Shown: positions 27,697 to 37,270, counted from the stretch's first letter. The stretch: DNA of 64,000 nucleotides from Arthrospiribacter ruber (GCF_019343195.1 NZ_RPHB01000007.1:62001-126000), one strand, 5' to 3'. Program-made: numbers and translations. Notes: generated from the sequence alone by a model not told the origin.

Positions 27697-28506
27697 TTAT
27701 TCAGTCTCTAAAGTAACCGTGTCCAATGTCAGGGATTCGCCATCCCCTAAATTCACTCCTTCTATAGTCACAGGTAGATAAGGCTCTTTTGGCTCAATTA
27801 CAATATTGTAAGTTCCGGCAGGAATTCCCCTCAACCTGTAAAATCCATTTTCATCTGTAAAAGTTGAGAAGCTGTCTCCATTTCTCACAGCCGTGACCCT
27901 TGGCTCAGCTTCTACAGGAAGAATGGTACCTTGAATGGAGGAAGCTGTTTCTGCCACAACTCTCAGAACCGGCTTCAAAATATAATTACCACTGTTACCA
28001 GCCCTAACGATAGACCTGCCGGCATCGAAATCTATGACCAAGTCATATTCCCTACCAGCTTCAAATTCTTTATTTACCTGCAGCTTCAAACCACTTTGCT
28101 GTGCGCTCGGCGTCTTGAGGTCTATTCTGTTGCCATCTTTGACCAGATAATTGTCATCTCCCAAGATCAATCTGATTTGAGAAACCCTTCCTGCAGGAAC
28201 TTCTACACTTCCTAAATGAGCATCATTATTACCCACAAGTGAAAGAAGATTGATTTTTCTGTCATTGGACTCATGGGGAATCGAAATCCAGGCAGACCCT
28301 GAATTTTCGTCTCTGTCGCTTGGCAATATCCTCACTTCCAAAACTTCGACCCAGACCTCATCATATTCTGCCGGAGCATCTACCAGCAGTACATTAACTT
28401 TAGCGTTTCCTTCTGAAATGGTATTGTAATTTTCCTGCTGATCACAGGAACTAAGCCCTGAAAATGCCAGACATGCCAGCATCATGATAAATAATGTGTT
28501 TTTCAT
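27697..28506 (-). CDS. DUF4382 lipoprotein (paralog 2)
   Basis: The 269-residue lipoprotein has the lipobox GLSSC near residue 20. It then has the DUF4382 core VNVLLVDAPAEYDEVWVEVLEVRI and a C-terminal carboxypeptidase-regulatory-like domain with DENGFYRLRGIPAGTYNIVIEP. It shares length, order and several phrases with the neighbour at 26844-27632 (DAP, DEVWVEVLxV, RLRGxxGxYxxxI.P), which points to a local duplication followed by divergence. Each gene seems to have its own regulation because a terminator-like hairpin separates them. The function is unknown. Confidence 0.8.
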   Translation of the reverse strand: MKNTLFIMMLACLAFSGLSSCDQQENYNTISEGNAKVNVLLVDAPAEYDEVWVEVLEVRILPSDRDENSGSAWISIPHESNDRKINLLSLVGNNDAHLGSVEVPAGRVSQIRLILGDDNYLVKDGNRIDLKTPSAQQSGLKLQVNKEFEAGREYDLVIDFDAGRSIVRAGNSGNYILKPVLRVVAETASSIQGTILPVEAEPRVTAVRNGDSFSTFTDENGFYRLRGIPAGTYNIVIEPKEPYLPVTIEGVNLGDGESLTLDTVTLETE

Positions 28507-28615
28507 CTTTTTAATAATTTGGTGTTTGACAGCTAAAATCTTTTCAAGTAAAGTGCCAAAAATTATTCTCGGTATATTTTCCCCCTATTTCTGGACCTAT
28601 GACCATTAGCTTTAG

Positions 28616-28623
28616 TATTTTTG
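28616..28623 (+). promoter_or_regulatory. Probable dgt -7 element
   Basis: TATTTTTG matches TAnnTTTG and ends three bases before the ATG at 28627 (six before the ATG at 28630), so the mRNA would be nearly leaderless. Confidence 0.35.
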
Positions 28624-28626
28624 GGC

Positions 28627-29979
28627 ATGATGAATTGGCAAAAACTTTTGACCGGAGGAAGATTTGAGCACAAAGACGGTTCGATCGCAACGGAAACCCA
28701 AAATAGGAGTGAGTTTGAAAGGGACTATGATCGGGTAATTTTCTCAGCCCCATTCCGTAACCTTCAGGATAAGACACAGGTTTTTCCCCTACCAGAGCAT
28801 GATTTTGTACATACCCGACTGACCCACAGTCTAGAAGTATCCAGTGTGGGCAGGTCATTGGGAAAAGCCGCAGGTGATTTTTTATTGTCAAAATACCCTG
28901 AACTACACCAATCCGGGATTTCGGCATCTGACTTGGGAGCTATAGTGGCTGCGGCGGCGCTTTCCCATGACATAGGCAATCCACCTTTTGGGCATGCAGG
29001 AGAAGAGGCCATTTCGGATTTTTTCAAACACCATCCTTACGGTTACATCTGGCAACCTTTTGTAAGCCATCAGGAATGGGAGGACCTTTGCCAATTCGAA
29101 GGAAATGCCCAAGGGTTCAGAATGCTGGTATCCCAACACAATGGACTTAAGCTTACATTTGCTACCCTTGCAGCTTTTACGAAGTATCCAAGGCCCTCAT
29201 ACATTTTTGAGAAAGATTCCAATAGAAGAAGCCACAAAAAATTCGGATTTTTCATTGACCAAAAGAAAGATTTCGAGATGCTGGCTAGCACCTTGGGCTT
29301 AGAAAAATCAAGTCCTGAATGCTACTTCAGGCATCCTTTGGCATTTTTGGTAGAAGCAGCTGATGATATTTGCTACAGTATAATTGACTTGGAAGATGGG
29401 GCAACACTCGGACTGGTCAGCTTTGAGGAAAGTGTGGATCTGTTGGGGGAAATCCTTGGTCAGAGATACCAGCCGGATAAACTGAAAAAATATGCTACTC
29501 CTACGCAAAAACTCGCTGTACTAAGGGCCATGGCTATAGGCCAACTCATAGAAGAAACTGTGGAAGCTTTTTGCCAAAGTGAGGAACAGATGTTGAGCGG
29601 AGAATTTGACCAGGCTTTGACAGAGATAATTCCATCAGCCAAAGCCCTAGGAAAAATATCCAGGCTATCGGTACAAAAAATCTATAGGTCCAAGCCCGTT
29701 TTGGAAAAAGAAGCCGCAGGATATCAGGTTTTGGAGGGACTCTTGGAGGTATTTTCCAAAGCGCTCAACCATAAGTTTTATCAGACCGAGATGTATGCCG
29801 GAAAAGACAAAAGCATTCTCCGTCTACTTCCTGAGGGATTTCCAATGGAGGGTTGGGGCAATTCTCAGAATGCATACCCCATGCTGCGGGCTTTGGTTGA
29901 TTTCATATCTGGAATGACGGACAAGCATGCACTTTCTCTTTACAGGAAAGTAAAAGGAATAGCTCTTCCGGGAGTTTGA
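28627..29979 (+). CDS. dgt: Deoxyguanosinetriphosphate triphosphohydrolase-like HD protein
   Basis: The enzyme hydrolyses dGTP or other dNTPs to the nucleoside and triphosphate, affecting nucleotide pools and phage resistance. The 450-residue protein has the dGTPase N-terminus with ETQNRSEFERDYDRVIFS, the first metal histidine in TRLTHSLEV (His67) and the HD pair His114-Asp115 in SHDIGNPPFGHAGE. A later ADDICYSIIDLEDG segment supplies another conserved aspartate. The ATG at 28627 was preferred over the TTG two codons before; the ATG at 28630 is equally possible. Confidence 0.9.
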   Translation: MMNWQKLLTGGRFEHKDGSIATETQNRSEFERDYDRVIFSAPFRNLQDKTQVFPLPEHDFVHTRLTHSLEVSSVGRSLGKAAGDFLLSKYPELHQSGISASDLGAIVAAAALSHDIGNPPFGHAGEEAISDFFKHHPYGYIWQPFVSHQEWEDLCQFEGNAQGFRMLVSQHNGLKLTFATLAAFTKYPRPSYIFEKDSNRRSHKKFGFFIDQKKDFEMLASTLGLEKSSPECYFRHPLAFLVEAADDICYSIIDLEDGATLGLVSFEESVDLLGEILGQRYQPDKLKKYATPTQKLAVLRAMAIGQLIEETVEAFCQSEEQMLSGEFDQALTEIIPSAKALGKISRLSVQKIYRSKPVLEKEAAGYQVLEGLLEVFSKALNHKFYQTEMYAGKDKSILRLLPEGFPMEGWGNSQNAYPMLRALVDFISGMTDKHALSLYRKVKGIALPGV

Positions 29980-30061
29980 CAATTACTAAGGTAATTAAAA
30001 AGCTGATTTTTGCTATTTTACTTAGCATTTTTTCTTATTTTTGCTAAATAAAATAGCAGAA

Positions 30062-31255
30062 ATGGAAGCCTTGAATCAAAAATCTAAGTTGATAATTGGC
30101 TCTACCAACTTAAAAACAATCAGAAATAAATATGAAGAAATCGATTGGGAAAGTAGGTTGGTCGGGATTTTAGGGGCTAGAGGTACGGGAAAATCAACCT
30201 TAGTATTGCAATATCTCCGAAAAACCTATGGTTTGAGTGATCAAGCTGCATATTGGTCTTTGGATGATATTTATTTTGGCAATCATACTTTAATAGAAAC
30301 AATAGAAAGTTTTTATTTTTCTGGAGGTAGATTTTTGGTGTTGGATGAAGTACACAAATATCCCACTTGGGCCAGAGAGCTGAAAAATGCCTACGACTTT
30401 TATAAAAAATTGAAAATAGTCTTTACTGGTTCATCCGTAATTGACATGCTAAGACTGGACGTTGATCTAAGCAGAAGAGCCATCCTTTATAATTTAAGTG
30501 GTCTTTCCTTTAGGGAATATTTGAACTTTACAAATAACCTAGAGCTACCTCTGTTTTCCCTTGGGGAAATCCTTTCCGGGCATATAGATTTGGCCAACAT
30601 GGTCTTGTCTAAGATCAATCCACTGACCGAATTTAATAATTATCTCAAGTTCGGGTATTATCCATTTTTTCTGGAAGGGACAAAAACTTATCACTTGAGA
30701 ATTGAGCAAATCATCCGTTTGATAATAGAAACAGAGCTTCAATTTATCGAGGGAATGGATATTCATAAGACAAAAAAAATACATCAATTATTGGGCTTAA
30801 TTGCCCAAAGTGTTCCTTTCAAACCCAATGTGGCTAAGTTGAGTGAAAAGATTGGGATTCACAGAAATACGCTAACTACATACCTTCACTATTTAGAAAA
30901 AGCGAAAATCATCAACAGTCTTTTTGCAAAGGGTAAAAGCACGAGTATCCTTCAAAAACCTGATAAGATTTTTTTAGAAAACACCAATATCAGTTATGCC
31001 TTGGCAGGTGCGAATCTAGATGTTGGTAATCTTCGAGAGACATTCTTTTATTCTCAAGTAGCCGAAAAACATCAATTAAGTCTTCCGGATAAAGGAGATT
31101 TCTTAGTTGATGACAAGTATATTTTCGAAGTGGGAGGGAAAAACAAATCAAATTTTCAAATTAAGGATGAACAAGGCTCTTATTTAGCAATCGCCGATTT
31201 ACAATTCGGTACTTCCAATAGAATCCCGCTTTGGCTGTTTGGATTTGTAAGGTGA
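30062..31255 (+). CDS. AAA family ATPase with DUF4143 domain
   Basis: The 397-residue protein has an AAA_14 ATPase domain with Walker A GARGTGKST (residues 38-46) and Walker B FLVLDEVH (91-98). An arginine-rich helix (LSRRAILY) and a C-terminal DUF4143 region with a winged-helix-like segment follow (SEKIGIHRNTLTTYLHYLEKAKII). A restriction-endonuclease-like core is possible in residues 340-397 (FLVDDKYIFEVGG) but not certain. Such genes are frequent, solitary accessory genes in Bacteroidota and archaea without an established role. The base composition is more AT-rich than in the neighbouring dgt gene, which suggests transfer. ATG at 30062 is used instead of the TTG seven codons earlier. Confidence 0.8.
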   Translation: MEALNQKSKLIIGSTNLKTIRNKYEEIDWESRLVGILGARGTGKSTLVLQYLRKTYGLSDQAAYWSLDDIYFGNHTLIETIESFYFSGGRFLVLDEVHKYPTWARELKNAYDFYKKLKIVFTGSSVIDMLRLDVDLSRRAILYNLSGLSFREYLNFTNNLELPLFSLGEILSGHIDLANMVLSKINPLTEFNNYLKFGYYPFFLEGTKTYHLRIEQIIRLIIETELQFIEGMDIHKTKKIHQLLGLIAQSVPFKPNVAKLSEKIGIHRNTLTTYLHYLEKAKIINSLFAKGKSTSILQKPDKIFLENTNISYALAGANLDVGNLRETFFYSQVAEKHQLSLPDKGDFLVDDKYIFEVGGKNKSNFQIKDEQGSYLAIADLQFGTSNRIPLWLFGFVR

Positions 31256-31291
31256 TTTGCTGCATCACAATAAAAAACCCATTCATCCCCC

Positions 31292-31744
31292 CTAAAGCCC
31301 AAACTGTCTAAGGTGATGATCGGCATGCCTCCAGACAAATATTCCCCATTCCTTATGATTGAGCGGGCCAAAACGAGGATGAAAACCAGCCAACTTTTGA
31401 TCCAATTTGGCATATTTCCCTATAATATGTATGTATTTGGATTTTTCTTCTTCAAACAAACTTATGTCCACTTTGTCTTTCATGTCAAATCGCCCGGGGC
31501 CTTTTGCTCCTTTTGGAAATTCCTTCATCCAATATATGAAGTACAATTTTGTCAACCATTTTTTAAAACCTCCCCCCTTTTCGGCTTTTGGGGCTTTGAG
31601 AATTGACTGATGAGCAAGGTTACAATGCGCCAACATTTCAGTAGCAGTCATCCTTCCCCAGTTGGCCTGATCGCTTGCACTGAGCTTTTCCACTCTGGAA
31701 ATGACTTCATCTACAGCATTTTGATCAAATATGGATTTGTTCAT
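31292..31744 (-). CDS. DUF1569 / DinB-like protein
   Basis: The 150-residue protein looks like a four-helix DinB-type fold of the DUF1569 group. It has WGRMTATEMLAHCNLAHQSIL near residue 30 and a C-terminal HPRFGPLNHKEWGIFVWRHADHHLRQFGL. Histidines at these positions form the metal site in the DinB superfamily. Members may act as metal-dependent thiol transferases, but no substrate can be predicted here. It converges with the ATPase gene and reads away from ileS. Confidence 0.8.
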   Translation of the reverse strand: MNKSIFDQNAVDEVISRVEKLSASDQANWGRMTATEMLAHCNLAHQSILKAPKAEKGGGFKKWLTKLYFIYWMKEFPKGAKGPGRFDMKDKVDISLFEEEKSKYIHIIGKYAKLDQKLAGFHPRFGPLNHKEWGIFVWRHADHHLRQFGL

Positions 31745-31840
31745 AGGTATTGATTTACTTAAACTTAATCAATAAAATGCATGCAGTAATGCTTTGGTAT
31801 CAATTTTCTGTTTCTCTACCTCTATTCCTCCAAAATATCT

Positions 31841-31848
31841 TAACTTTG
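31841..31848 (+). promoter_or_regulatory. Probable ileS -7 element
   Basis: TAACTTTG matches TAnnTTTG exactly and lies 118 bases before the ileS start, leaving a leader of about 110 bases. No T-box-like structure was recognised in that leader. Confidence 0.35.
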
Positions 31849-31966
31849 CGCCTGCTTACTTTTTAGGCATGGCCAGAAATTCTGAAAATTGAATGACATG
31901 GCTTCCTTAGGGTAAGTCAAATATCCAGACAGATCACTACAGGTAAAAAAAACACCAAGGAATACT

Positions 31967-34900
31967 GTGAAAAAATATCAGGAGTACAAGCAGGTTAATT
32001 ATCCCCAAATAGGAGAAGATATCCTGCAATTTTGGAAAGAAAAAGACATTTTCAGCAAATCAGTAGATAACAGAACAGGAGCCGAAACCTTCACCTTTTT
32101 TGAAGGCCCTCCCTCTGCCAATGGCACACCGGGAATCCACCATGTGATGGCCCGTACGCTCAAGGATATTTTCTGTAGGTACAAAACCCTTAAGGGATTC
32201 CAGGTCAAAAGAAAAGGTGGATGGGATACCCATGGCCTTCCGGTAGAGCTTCAGGTTGAAAAAGAGCTTAACATCACCAAAGAGGACATAGGCAAAACCA
32301 TCTCAGTAGAAGAGTACAATAAAAAATGTAGGGAAACAGTCATGCGTTTCAAAAACGAGTGGGATGACCTTACGGAAAAAATAGGCTACTGGGTGGATTT
32401 GGATGATCCTTACATCACTTTTGACGCCAAATACATAGAATCTCTTTGGCACCTTTTGAAAAGGCTTTACGAAAAAGACCTATTGTACAAAGGATACACC
32501 ATACAGCCATACTCTCCTGCTGCCGGCACGGGCTTGAGTTCTCATGAACTCAATCAGCCTGGTTGTTACAGAGATGTAAAAGACACCTCAATCACGGCGC
32601 AGTTTAAGCTGAAAGATCATGAGAATACTTATATCCTTGCATGGACAACCACTCCCTGGACACTTCCGTCCAACTCTGCCTTGGCCATAGGAGAAAATCT
32701 GGACTATGTCAAAGTCCGGACCTTTAATCCCTACACATTTGATCCGATGATAGCCATTTTGGCAAAAGCCAGAATGGGCTCTTATTTCAACCCCAAAGCC
32801 AAGGATATTTCGCTGGAAGACTTTAAACCAGGAGATAAGTTGATTCCTTTCGAAATCATCGAAGAATTCAAGGGAAAAGACATGTTGGGCTGGGAATACG
32901 AGCAGCTTTTTCCGATAGCTGGCATAGCATTGCCACATCCGGCATTTACAGTGGTGTCAGGAGACTATGTGACTACAGAAGACGGTACCGGTATAGTCCA
33001 CCTTGCCAAAGCATTTGGTGCGGATGACTTTAGGACACTTGTCCAAAACAATGTTCCCGGTGTTTTTGTACAGGATGAGCAAGGCAATGACATCCCAGTA
33101 GTAGACAGGCAAGGCAAGTTTTTGCCCGTAGTGGGAGAATATCTTGCTTCAAAAATGGAAGAACATGGCATTCAGGCGCACAAAACCTTTGGTGCGGATG
33201 ACTTCTATGTAAAAAACTATACCAATGATGATGAAAATGCCGCTGACTACAAGAACACGGATATCATCATTTCCATTATCCTGAAAAATGAAAATAAGGC
33301 TTTCAAGGTTGAAAAATACGAGCACAGCTATCCACACTGCTGGAGAACGGACAAGCCTATTCTTTACTATCCCCTTGAAAGCTGGTTTATCAAAACTACC
33401 GCCTACAAGGACAGGTTGGTAGAACTGAACAAGACCATCAACTGGAAGCCGGAGGCGACAGGCACCGGCCGCTTTGGCAACTGGCTTGAAAACCTGGTGG
33501 ACTGGAACCTAAGCCGCTCAAGATTCTGGGGAACCCCACTTCCTATCTGGAGGACTGAGGATGGTACAGAAGAGAAATGTATTGGTTCGGTAGCAGAACT
33601 TCAGGAAGAAATCCAAAAATCCATTGCGCATGGTTTCATGGAAAAATCACCTTGGGAAGGCAAGGAAATGGACTTGCACCGACCTTATGTGGATGATGTG
33701 GTCTTGGTCTCTTCCAAAGGAGAAAAAATGAAAAGAGAGTCCGACCTGATAGACGTATGGTTTGATTCAGGAGCTATGCCTTATGCGCAATGGCACTATC
33801 CATTTGAAAACGAAGACATTTTTAAAGCCAATTATCCTGCAGACTACATCGCAGAAGGAGTAGATCAGACCCGTGGCTGGTTCTTTACCTTGCATGCTAT
33901 AGCAGGAATGCTGTTTGATTCAGTAGCATTCAAAAATGTGATTGCCAATGGGCTTGTTCTGGACAAAAACGGCAACAAAATGTCCAAACGACTGGGCAAT
34001 GCCATTGATCCATTCAAGACCTTGAAAGAATACGGTCCTGATGCATTGAGGTGGTACATGCTGAGCAATGCCAACCCTTGGGACAACCTGAAATTCAACC
34101 TTGAGGGTGTAGCCGACGTGCAAAGAAGGTTTTTTGGTACATTGCAAAACACCTATAATTTCTTTGCACTTTATGCCAACTTGGATCAATTTGCATACGA
34201 CAAATCCAATGTGATTCCTGTAGGCCAAAGGGCTGAACTTGATCAGTGGATCATATCCAAGCTACAGTCACTTATTGCAGAAGTAGAATCCTCTATGGAC
34301 AATTACGATGCCACCAAAGCCACACGTGCCATCATGAACTTTACCGTGGATCAGTTGTCCAATTGGTACGTGAGATTGGCAAGGAAAAGGTTTTGGAGAG
34401 GAGATATCAATGCGGATAAGCAGGCTGCTTATGAGACTTTGTACGAATGTCTTTTCAGTCTTACCCAGCTGATGTCCTCATTTGCTCCATTCTATGCAGA
34501 GTGGTTATATAAAAACCTGACAGCTTCCAATGCTGATGCGCTTGATTCCATTCACCTTACCGACTGGCAGTCTGCGGACAGCAATCTGATCAATAAGGAT
34601 TTGGAAGAAAGTATGGATCTGGCACAGAGAACATCTTCTTTGGTGCACTCCTTGAGAAAGAACCCCAAAATCGGCATCAAAGTAAGACAGCCCTTGCAAA
34701 GAATCATGATCCCGGTACTTTCGGAGAAGACCAAGTCCCAAATTCAGCATGTAGAGGAATTGATAAAGTCTGAAGTAAATATCAAGGAAGTCGAATACAT
34801 CGATGATACTTCTGGCATTTTGGTGAAAAGCGTCAAGCCAAATTTGCCTGTGCTTGGCAAAAAACTGGGACCCAAAATGAGATTTGTAGTTGCCTCCATC

Positions 34901-35347
34901 AAAAACTGGGGACAATCAGAAATAGCCGAAATAGAAAAAGAAGGCAAAATAGCTGTAGAGGCGGATGGGGAATCTATAGAACTTCTATTGGAAGAAGTAC
35001 TGATCAGCTCAGAAGACATCCCCGGATGGTCAGTAGCGACAGAGGGTGGACTTACGGTCGCTTTGGACATTACACTTACCGAGGAGCTGAAGCAGGAAGG
35101 GATTGCGAGGGATTTGGTCAATAGAGTCCAAAACCAAAGGAAAGACATGGGCTTGGAGGTTCAGGACAAAATCAAAATTGAAGTAGCCAAACACTCAGAT
35201 CTGACCGATGCAGCCATGAAAAACTTTGCGTCCTATATCCAAACCGAAACCCAAGCACTTTCGTTGGAGCTTAAAGATTCTGTTCAGGATGGAACGGTTT
35301 TGGACATGGATGAATTTGAATTAACAGTAAGGATCACAAAGGCCTGA
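31967..35347 (+). CDS. ileS: Isoleucyl-tRNA synthetase
   Basis: The enzyme charges tRNA-Ile and edits misactivated valine. At 1126 residues it is longer than the E. coli type (about 940) and resembles the second, eukaryote-like class. The HIGH-type motif appears as GTPGIHHV near residue 53. The CP1 editing domain occupies about residues 190-400, the KMSKR motif is near residue 671 (NKMSKRLGN), and a long C-terminal domain follows. The start is GTG at 31967, where the family-like N-terminus KKYQEYKQVNYPQIGEDIL begins. lspA follows after 72 bases. Confidence 0.96.
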   Translation: MKKYQEYKQVNYPQIGEDILQFWKEKDIFSKSVDNRTGAETFTFFEGPPSANGTPGIHHVMARTLKDIFCRYKTLKGFQVKRKGGWDTHGLPVELQVEKELNITKEDIGKTISVEEYNKKCRETVMRFKNEWDDLTEKIGYWVDLDDPYITFDAKYIESLWHLLKRLYEKDLLYKGYTIQPYSPAAGTGLSSHELNQPGCYRDVKDTSITAQFKLKDHENTYILAWTTTPWTLPSNSALAIGENLDYVKVRTFNPYTFDPMIAILAKARMGSYFNPKAKDISLEDFKPGDKLIPFEIIEEFKGKDMLGWEYEQLFPIAGIALPHPAFTVVSGDYVTTEDGTGIVHLAKAFGADDFRTLVQNNVPGVFVQDEQGNDIPVVDRQGKFLPVVGEYLASKMEEHGIQAHKTFGADDFYVKNYTNDDENAADYKNTDIIISIILKNENKAFKVEKYEHSYPHCWRTDKPILYYPLESWFIKTTAYKDRLVELNKTINWKPEATGTGRFGNWLENLVDWNLSRSRFWGTPLPIWRTEDGTEEKCIGSVAELQEEIQKSIAHGFMEKSPWEGKEMDLHRPYVDDVVLVSSKGEKMKRESDLIDVWFDSGAMPYAQWHYPFENEDIFKANYPADYIAEGVDQTRGWFFTLHAIAGMLFDSVAFKNVIANGLVLDKNGNKMSKRLGNAIDPFKTLKEYGPDALRWYMLSNANPWDNLKFNLEGVADVQRRFFGTLQNTYNFFALYANLDQFAYDKSNVIPVGQRAELDQWIISKLQSLIAEVESSMDNYDATKATRAIMNFTVDQLSNWYVRLARKRFWRGDINADKQAAYETLYECLFSLTQLMSSFAPFYAEWLYKNLTASNADALDSIHLTDWQSADSNLINKDLEESMDLAQRTSSLVHSLRKNPKIGIKVRQPLQRIMIPVLSEKTKSQIQHVEELIKSEVNIKEVEYIDDTSGILVKSVKPNLPVLGKKLGPKMRFVVASIKNWGQSEIAEIEKEGKIAVEADGESIELLLEEVLISSEDIPGWSVATEGGLTVALDITLTEELKQEGIARDLVNRVQNQRKDMGLEVQDKIKIEVAKHSDLTDAAMKNFASYIQTETQALSLELKDSVQDGTVLDMDEFELTVRITKA

Positions 35348-35419
35348 TGTAAAATAATACAGCCACAGATTGGGGATTAGCTAAAAATTCCTTAAATCTG
35401 TGGCTTTGAATTGATATAA

Positions 35420-36088
35420 ATGAAGTATTTCAAATATTTTGGGATTGCTCTTTTGGTTATTCTGATCGATCAGGCAGTCAAGCTAATGGTTCATTATCAG
35501 ATGGACTTCGGAACTCCCGGTCAGATCAAGGTGATCGGAGACTGGTTTAAGCTACACTATACGACCAACCCTGGCATGGCATTCGGCATGCAGCTTGGTT
35601 CTGAATATGGCAAACTCATTCTGACTTCATTCAGATTGGTGGCAATGTTCGGTATTGGTTATTACCTGTACTACATCATCAAAAAGAAGATGCATCCCGC
35701 CTACATTGTCTGTATTTCTATGATATTGGGTGGTGCTATAGGTAATCTGATTGACAGTATTTTTTACGGTGTTTGGCTCAACAATGCGCCTTATAACGCC
35801 CCTAGCCCTTGGTTTCATGGTCAGGTAATCGACATGTTTTATATTGATATCTGGGAAGGGTATCTTCCGGAATGGATGCCTTTCTTCGGTGGTAGTTATA
35901 CAGCACTTTGGCCTATTTTCAATATTGCCGATGCCTCTATCTTTGTCGGAGTGGCCATTATCCTGATTTTCCAGAATAAATTTTTTAAGGAAAACGAAGA
36001 AAAGAAAACTATAGAGGAAGAAGAAGTAGATGAAATCCAAAAGCAATTTATAGAGGGTGAAGAAAAAACCTCTACCAGTAACCAATGA
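35420..36088 (+). CDS. lspA: Lipoprotein signal peptidase (signal peptidase II)
   Basis: LspA cuts the signal peptide from prolipoproteins after lipid is added, so it serves the many lipoproteins encoded in this window. The 222-residue protein has four transmembrane helices. The catalytic aspartates are Asp112 in GGAIGNLIDS and Asp171 in FNIADASIF. TTNPGMAFGM is the conserved substrate-site segment. Compared with E. coli (164 residues) it has a longer loop before the second aspartate and an acidic C-terminal tail of about 35 residues, both common in Bacteroidota. Confidence 0.94.
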   Translation: MKYFKYFGIALLVILIDQAVKLMVHYQMDFGTPGQIKVIGDWFKLHYTTNPGMAFGMQLGSEYGKLILTSFRLVAMFGIGYYLYYIIKKKMHPAYIVCISMILGGAIGNLIDSIFYGVWLNNAPYNAPSPWFHGQVIDMFYIDIWEGYLPEWMPFFGGSYTALWPIFNIADASIFVGVAIILIFQNKFFKENEEKKTIEEEEVDEIQKQFIEGEEKTSTSNQ

Positions 36089-36091
36089 TTT

Positions 36092-36114
36092 AAAGGCTCT
36101 AGTAGCCTTTTTTT
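36092..36114 (+). terminator. Rho-independent terminator of ileS-lspA
   Basis: AAAGGCT (36092-36098) and AGCCTTT (36104-36110) form the stem, followed directly by a T run. Confidence 0.75.
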
Positions 36115-36130
36115 ATGCTTGTTAGGGCGA

Positions 36131-36161
36131 TTGATAAACCGCTTTAATATTGTTAACTTTA
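36131..36161 (+). promoter_or_regulatory. Probable promoter of the lipoprotein gene
   Basis: TTG at 36131 and TAACTTTA at 36154 have the 20-base spacing expected between Bacteroidota -33 and -7 elements; the last base of TAnnTTTG is A instead of G. The lipoprotein ATG is at 36182. Confidence 0.4.
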
Positions 36162-36181
36162 GTCCAAATAGGGACTTGGCT

Positions 36182-36778
36182 ATGAAATCAATTGCTGTTT
36201 TTGGGATTTTGCTATTTTTATCCGCTTGCGGGGCGATCGATGAACCTCCCTACAATGAGGAAATAACAGAAGATATTTCTCCAAGAAAAAACAGGGATAT
36301 CTGTCAATTTGATCTTTCTGATAAAGATGGGGATTTTGATTTGTTTGGAAAATGGGAATTTGTTGCTTTTCAGAATATCCAGGATAAAAAGCTAGATCAA
36401 CTTACCTGCATGGCAAGATGGGCTGAATTTGCTTTAGCTGGAGAAGATTATGAGAATGTTTATAAGATCACCCTTGACATTTTGGAACCTCATGTAAATA
36501 CTGAAGATAAATCTAAGTTTGATTTTAATATCAGAACATTTTCTTTTGAATACTCAGGTCAAATTGAGCTTTCAGATGAGACGCTCTTATTTTTGATCGA
36601 TTCGGCTTCAACAAAATATAGCCCAAGCTCGGCTTCAACTACATTACCTGCTCACGAGTTTGAAGCAAAGTTTTTAAAAAGTTTAAAAGCAGCCAAAGTT
36701 TATCATTTGGAGAATAACAAATTATACTTTTATGGGAGTGGTAAGGAAAGGATGACATTCCTTGCTTTGGAAGATTAA
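36182..36778 (+). CDS. Predicted lipoprotein, unknown function
   Basis: The 198-residue protein has a lipoprotein signal peptide with lipobox FLSAC. The mature region contains [19 protein letters not shown] and ends in [20 protein letters not shown] segment beginning with a GKW motif and ending with a strand that reads 'xMTFLALE' is reminiscent of META- or lipocalin-like small lipoproteins, but the match is weak. The frame is open upstream to 36119; the ATG at 36182 was chosen because it starts the signal peptide. Its stop overlaps the end of the convergent channel gene by four bases. Confidence 0.6.
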   Translation: MKSIAVFGILLFLSACGAIDEPPYNEEITEDISPRKNRDICQFDLSDKDGDFDLFGKWEFVAFQNIQDKKLDQLTCMARWAEFALAGEDYENVYKITLDILEPHVNTEDKSKFDFNIRTFSFEYSGQIELSDETLLFLIDSASTKYSPSSASTTLPAHEFEAKFLKSLKAAKVYHLENNKLYFYGSGKERMTFLALED

Positions 36779-37197
36779 AGGCTTTCCCCACAAAATTTGC
36801 AAAATGCAGCATCCAGGTCAAGCCCTTTACTCTTACAGTTTCGGCAGGTTTTTCCCTGCTTCTTTTTACTCTTGGAATTCGCTAAAGTAAGTTCCGAAGT
36901 GACTATCCCAGTTGGTACAGCGATAATGGCATAACCCAAAAGCATGATGACAGAAGCCAAAAATTTCCCATAAGGAGTAATAGGTGAAATGTCTCCGTAT
37001 CCCACAGTAGTCAAGGTCACGATGGCCCAGTACATGGACATACCTATGCTGGTAAAGCCATTTTCAGGCCCCTCAACAAGAAACATTAAAGTACCTGCAA
37101 TCAAGATTAGAATCGCCAAATCAAAATATTTGGAAGCCTTGTCATCATGTTCGAAAACGATATGGGCAAGTCGGGACTTGGAGGGGAAAATAGGCAT
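36775..37197 (-). CDS. Potassium channel pore protein with internal deletion of S2-S5 (two-helix ion channel)
   Basis: The 140-residue protein has a perfect potassium selectivity filter TTVGYGD (residues 63-69), a following S6 helix ([20 protein letters not shown]) and a zinc-ribbon-like tail with Cys118, Cys121, Cys133 and Cys136. Relatives I know in Bacteroidota are 6TM ion transporters of about 270 residues. Their N-terminus (RLxxIIFExDTKxGKxFDIxLL, start of S1) is also present here, as [22 protein letters not shown], but it runs straight into the end of S5 ([17 protein letters not shown]). The voltage sensor and most of S5 are thus missing without a frame break. The ATG at 37197 is used; TTG at 37227 is an alternative. 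Confidence 0.75.
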   Translation of the reverse strand: MPIFPSKSRLAHIVFEHDDKASKYFDLAILILIAGTLMFLVEGPENGFTSIGMSMYWAIVTLTTVGYGDISPITPYGKFLASVIMLLGYAIIAVPTGIVTSELTLANSKSKKKQGKTCRNCKSKGLDLDAAFCKFCGESL

Positions 37198-37270
37198 CGT
37201 GGTTAAAAGAAATAGGTAAAGTGTCAATATAACAAAAATGGTTGACCAAACGACTGTAGAAGACTAAGAC

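Noticed and set aside
31849-31966. T-box leader before ileS
   Set aside because: The roughly 110-base leader lacks the conserved T-box sequence and a specifier stem.
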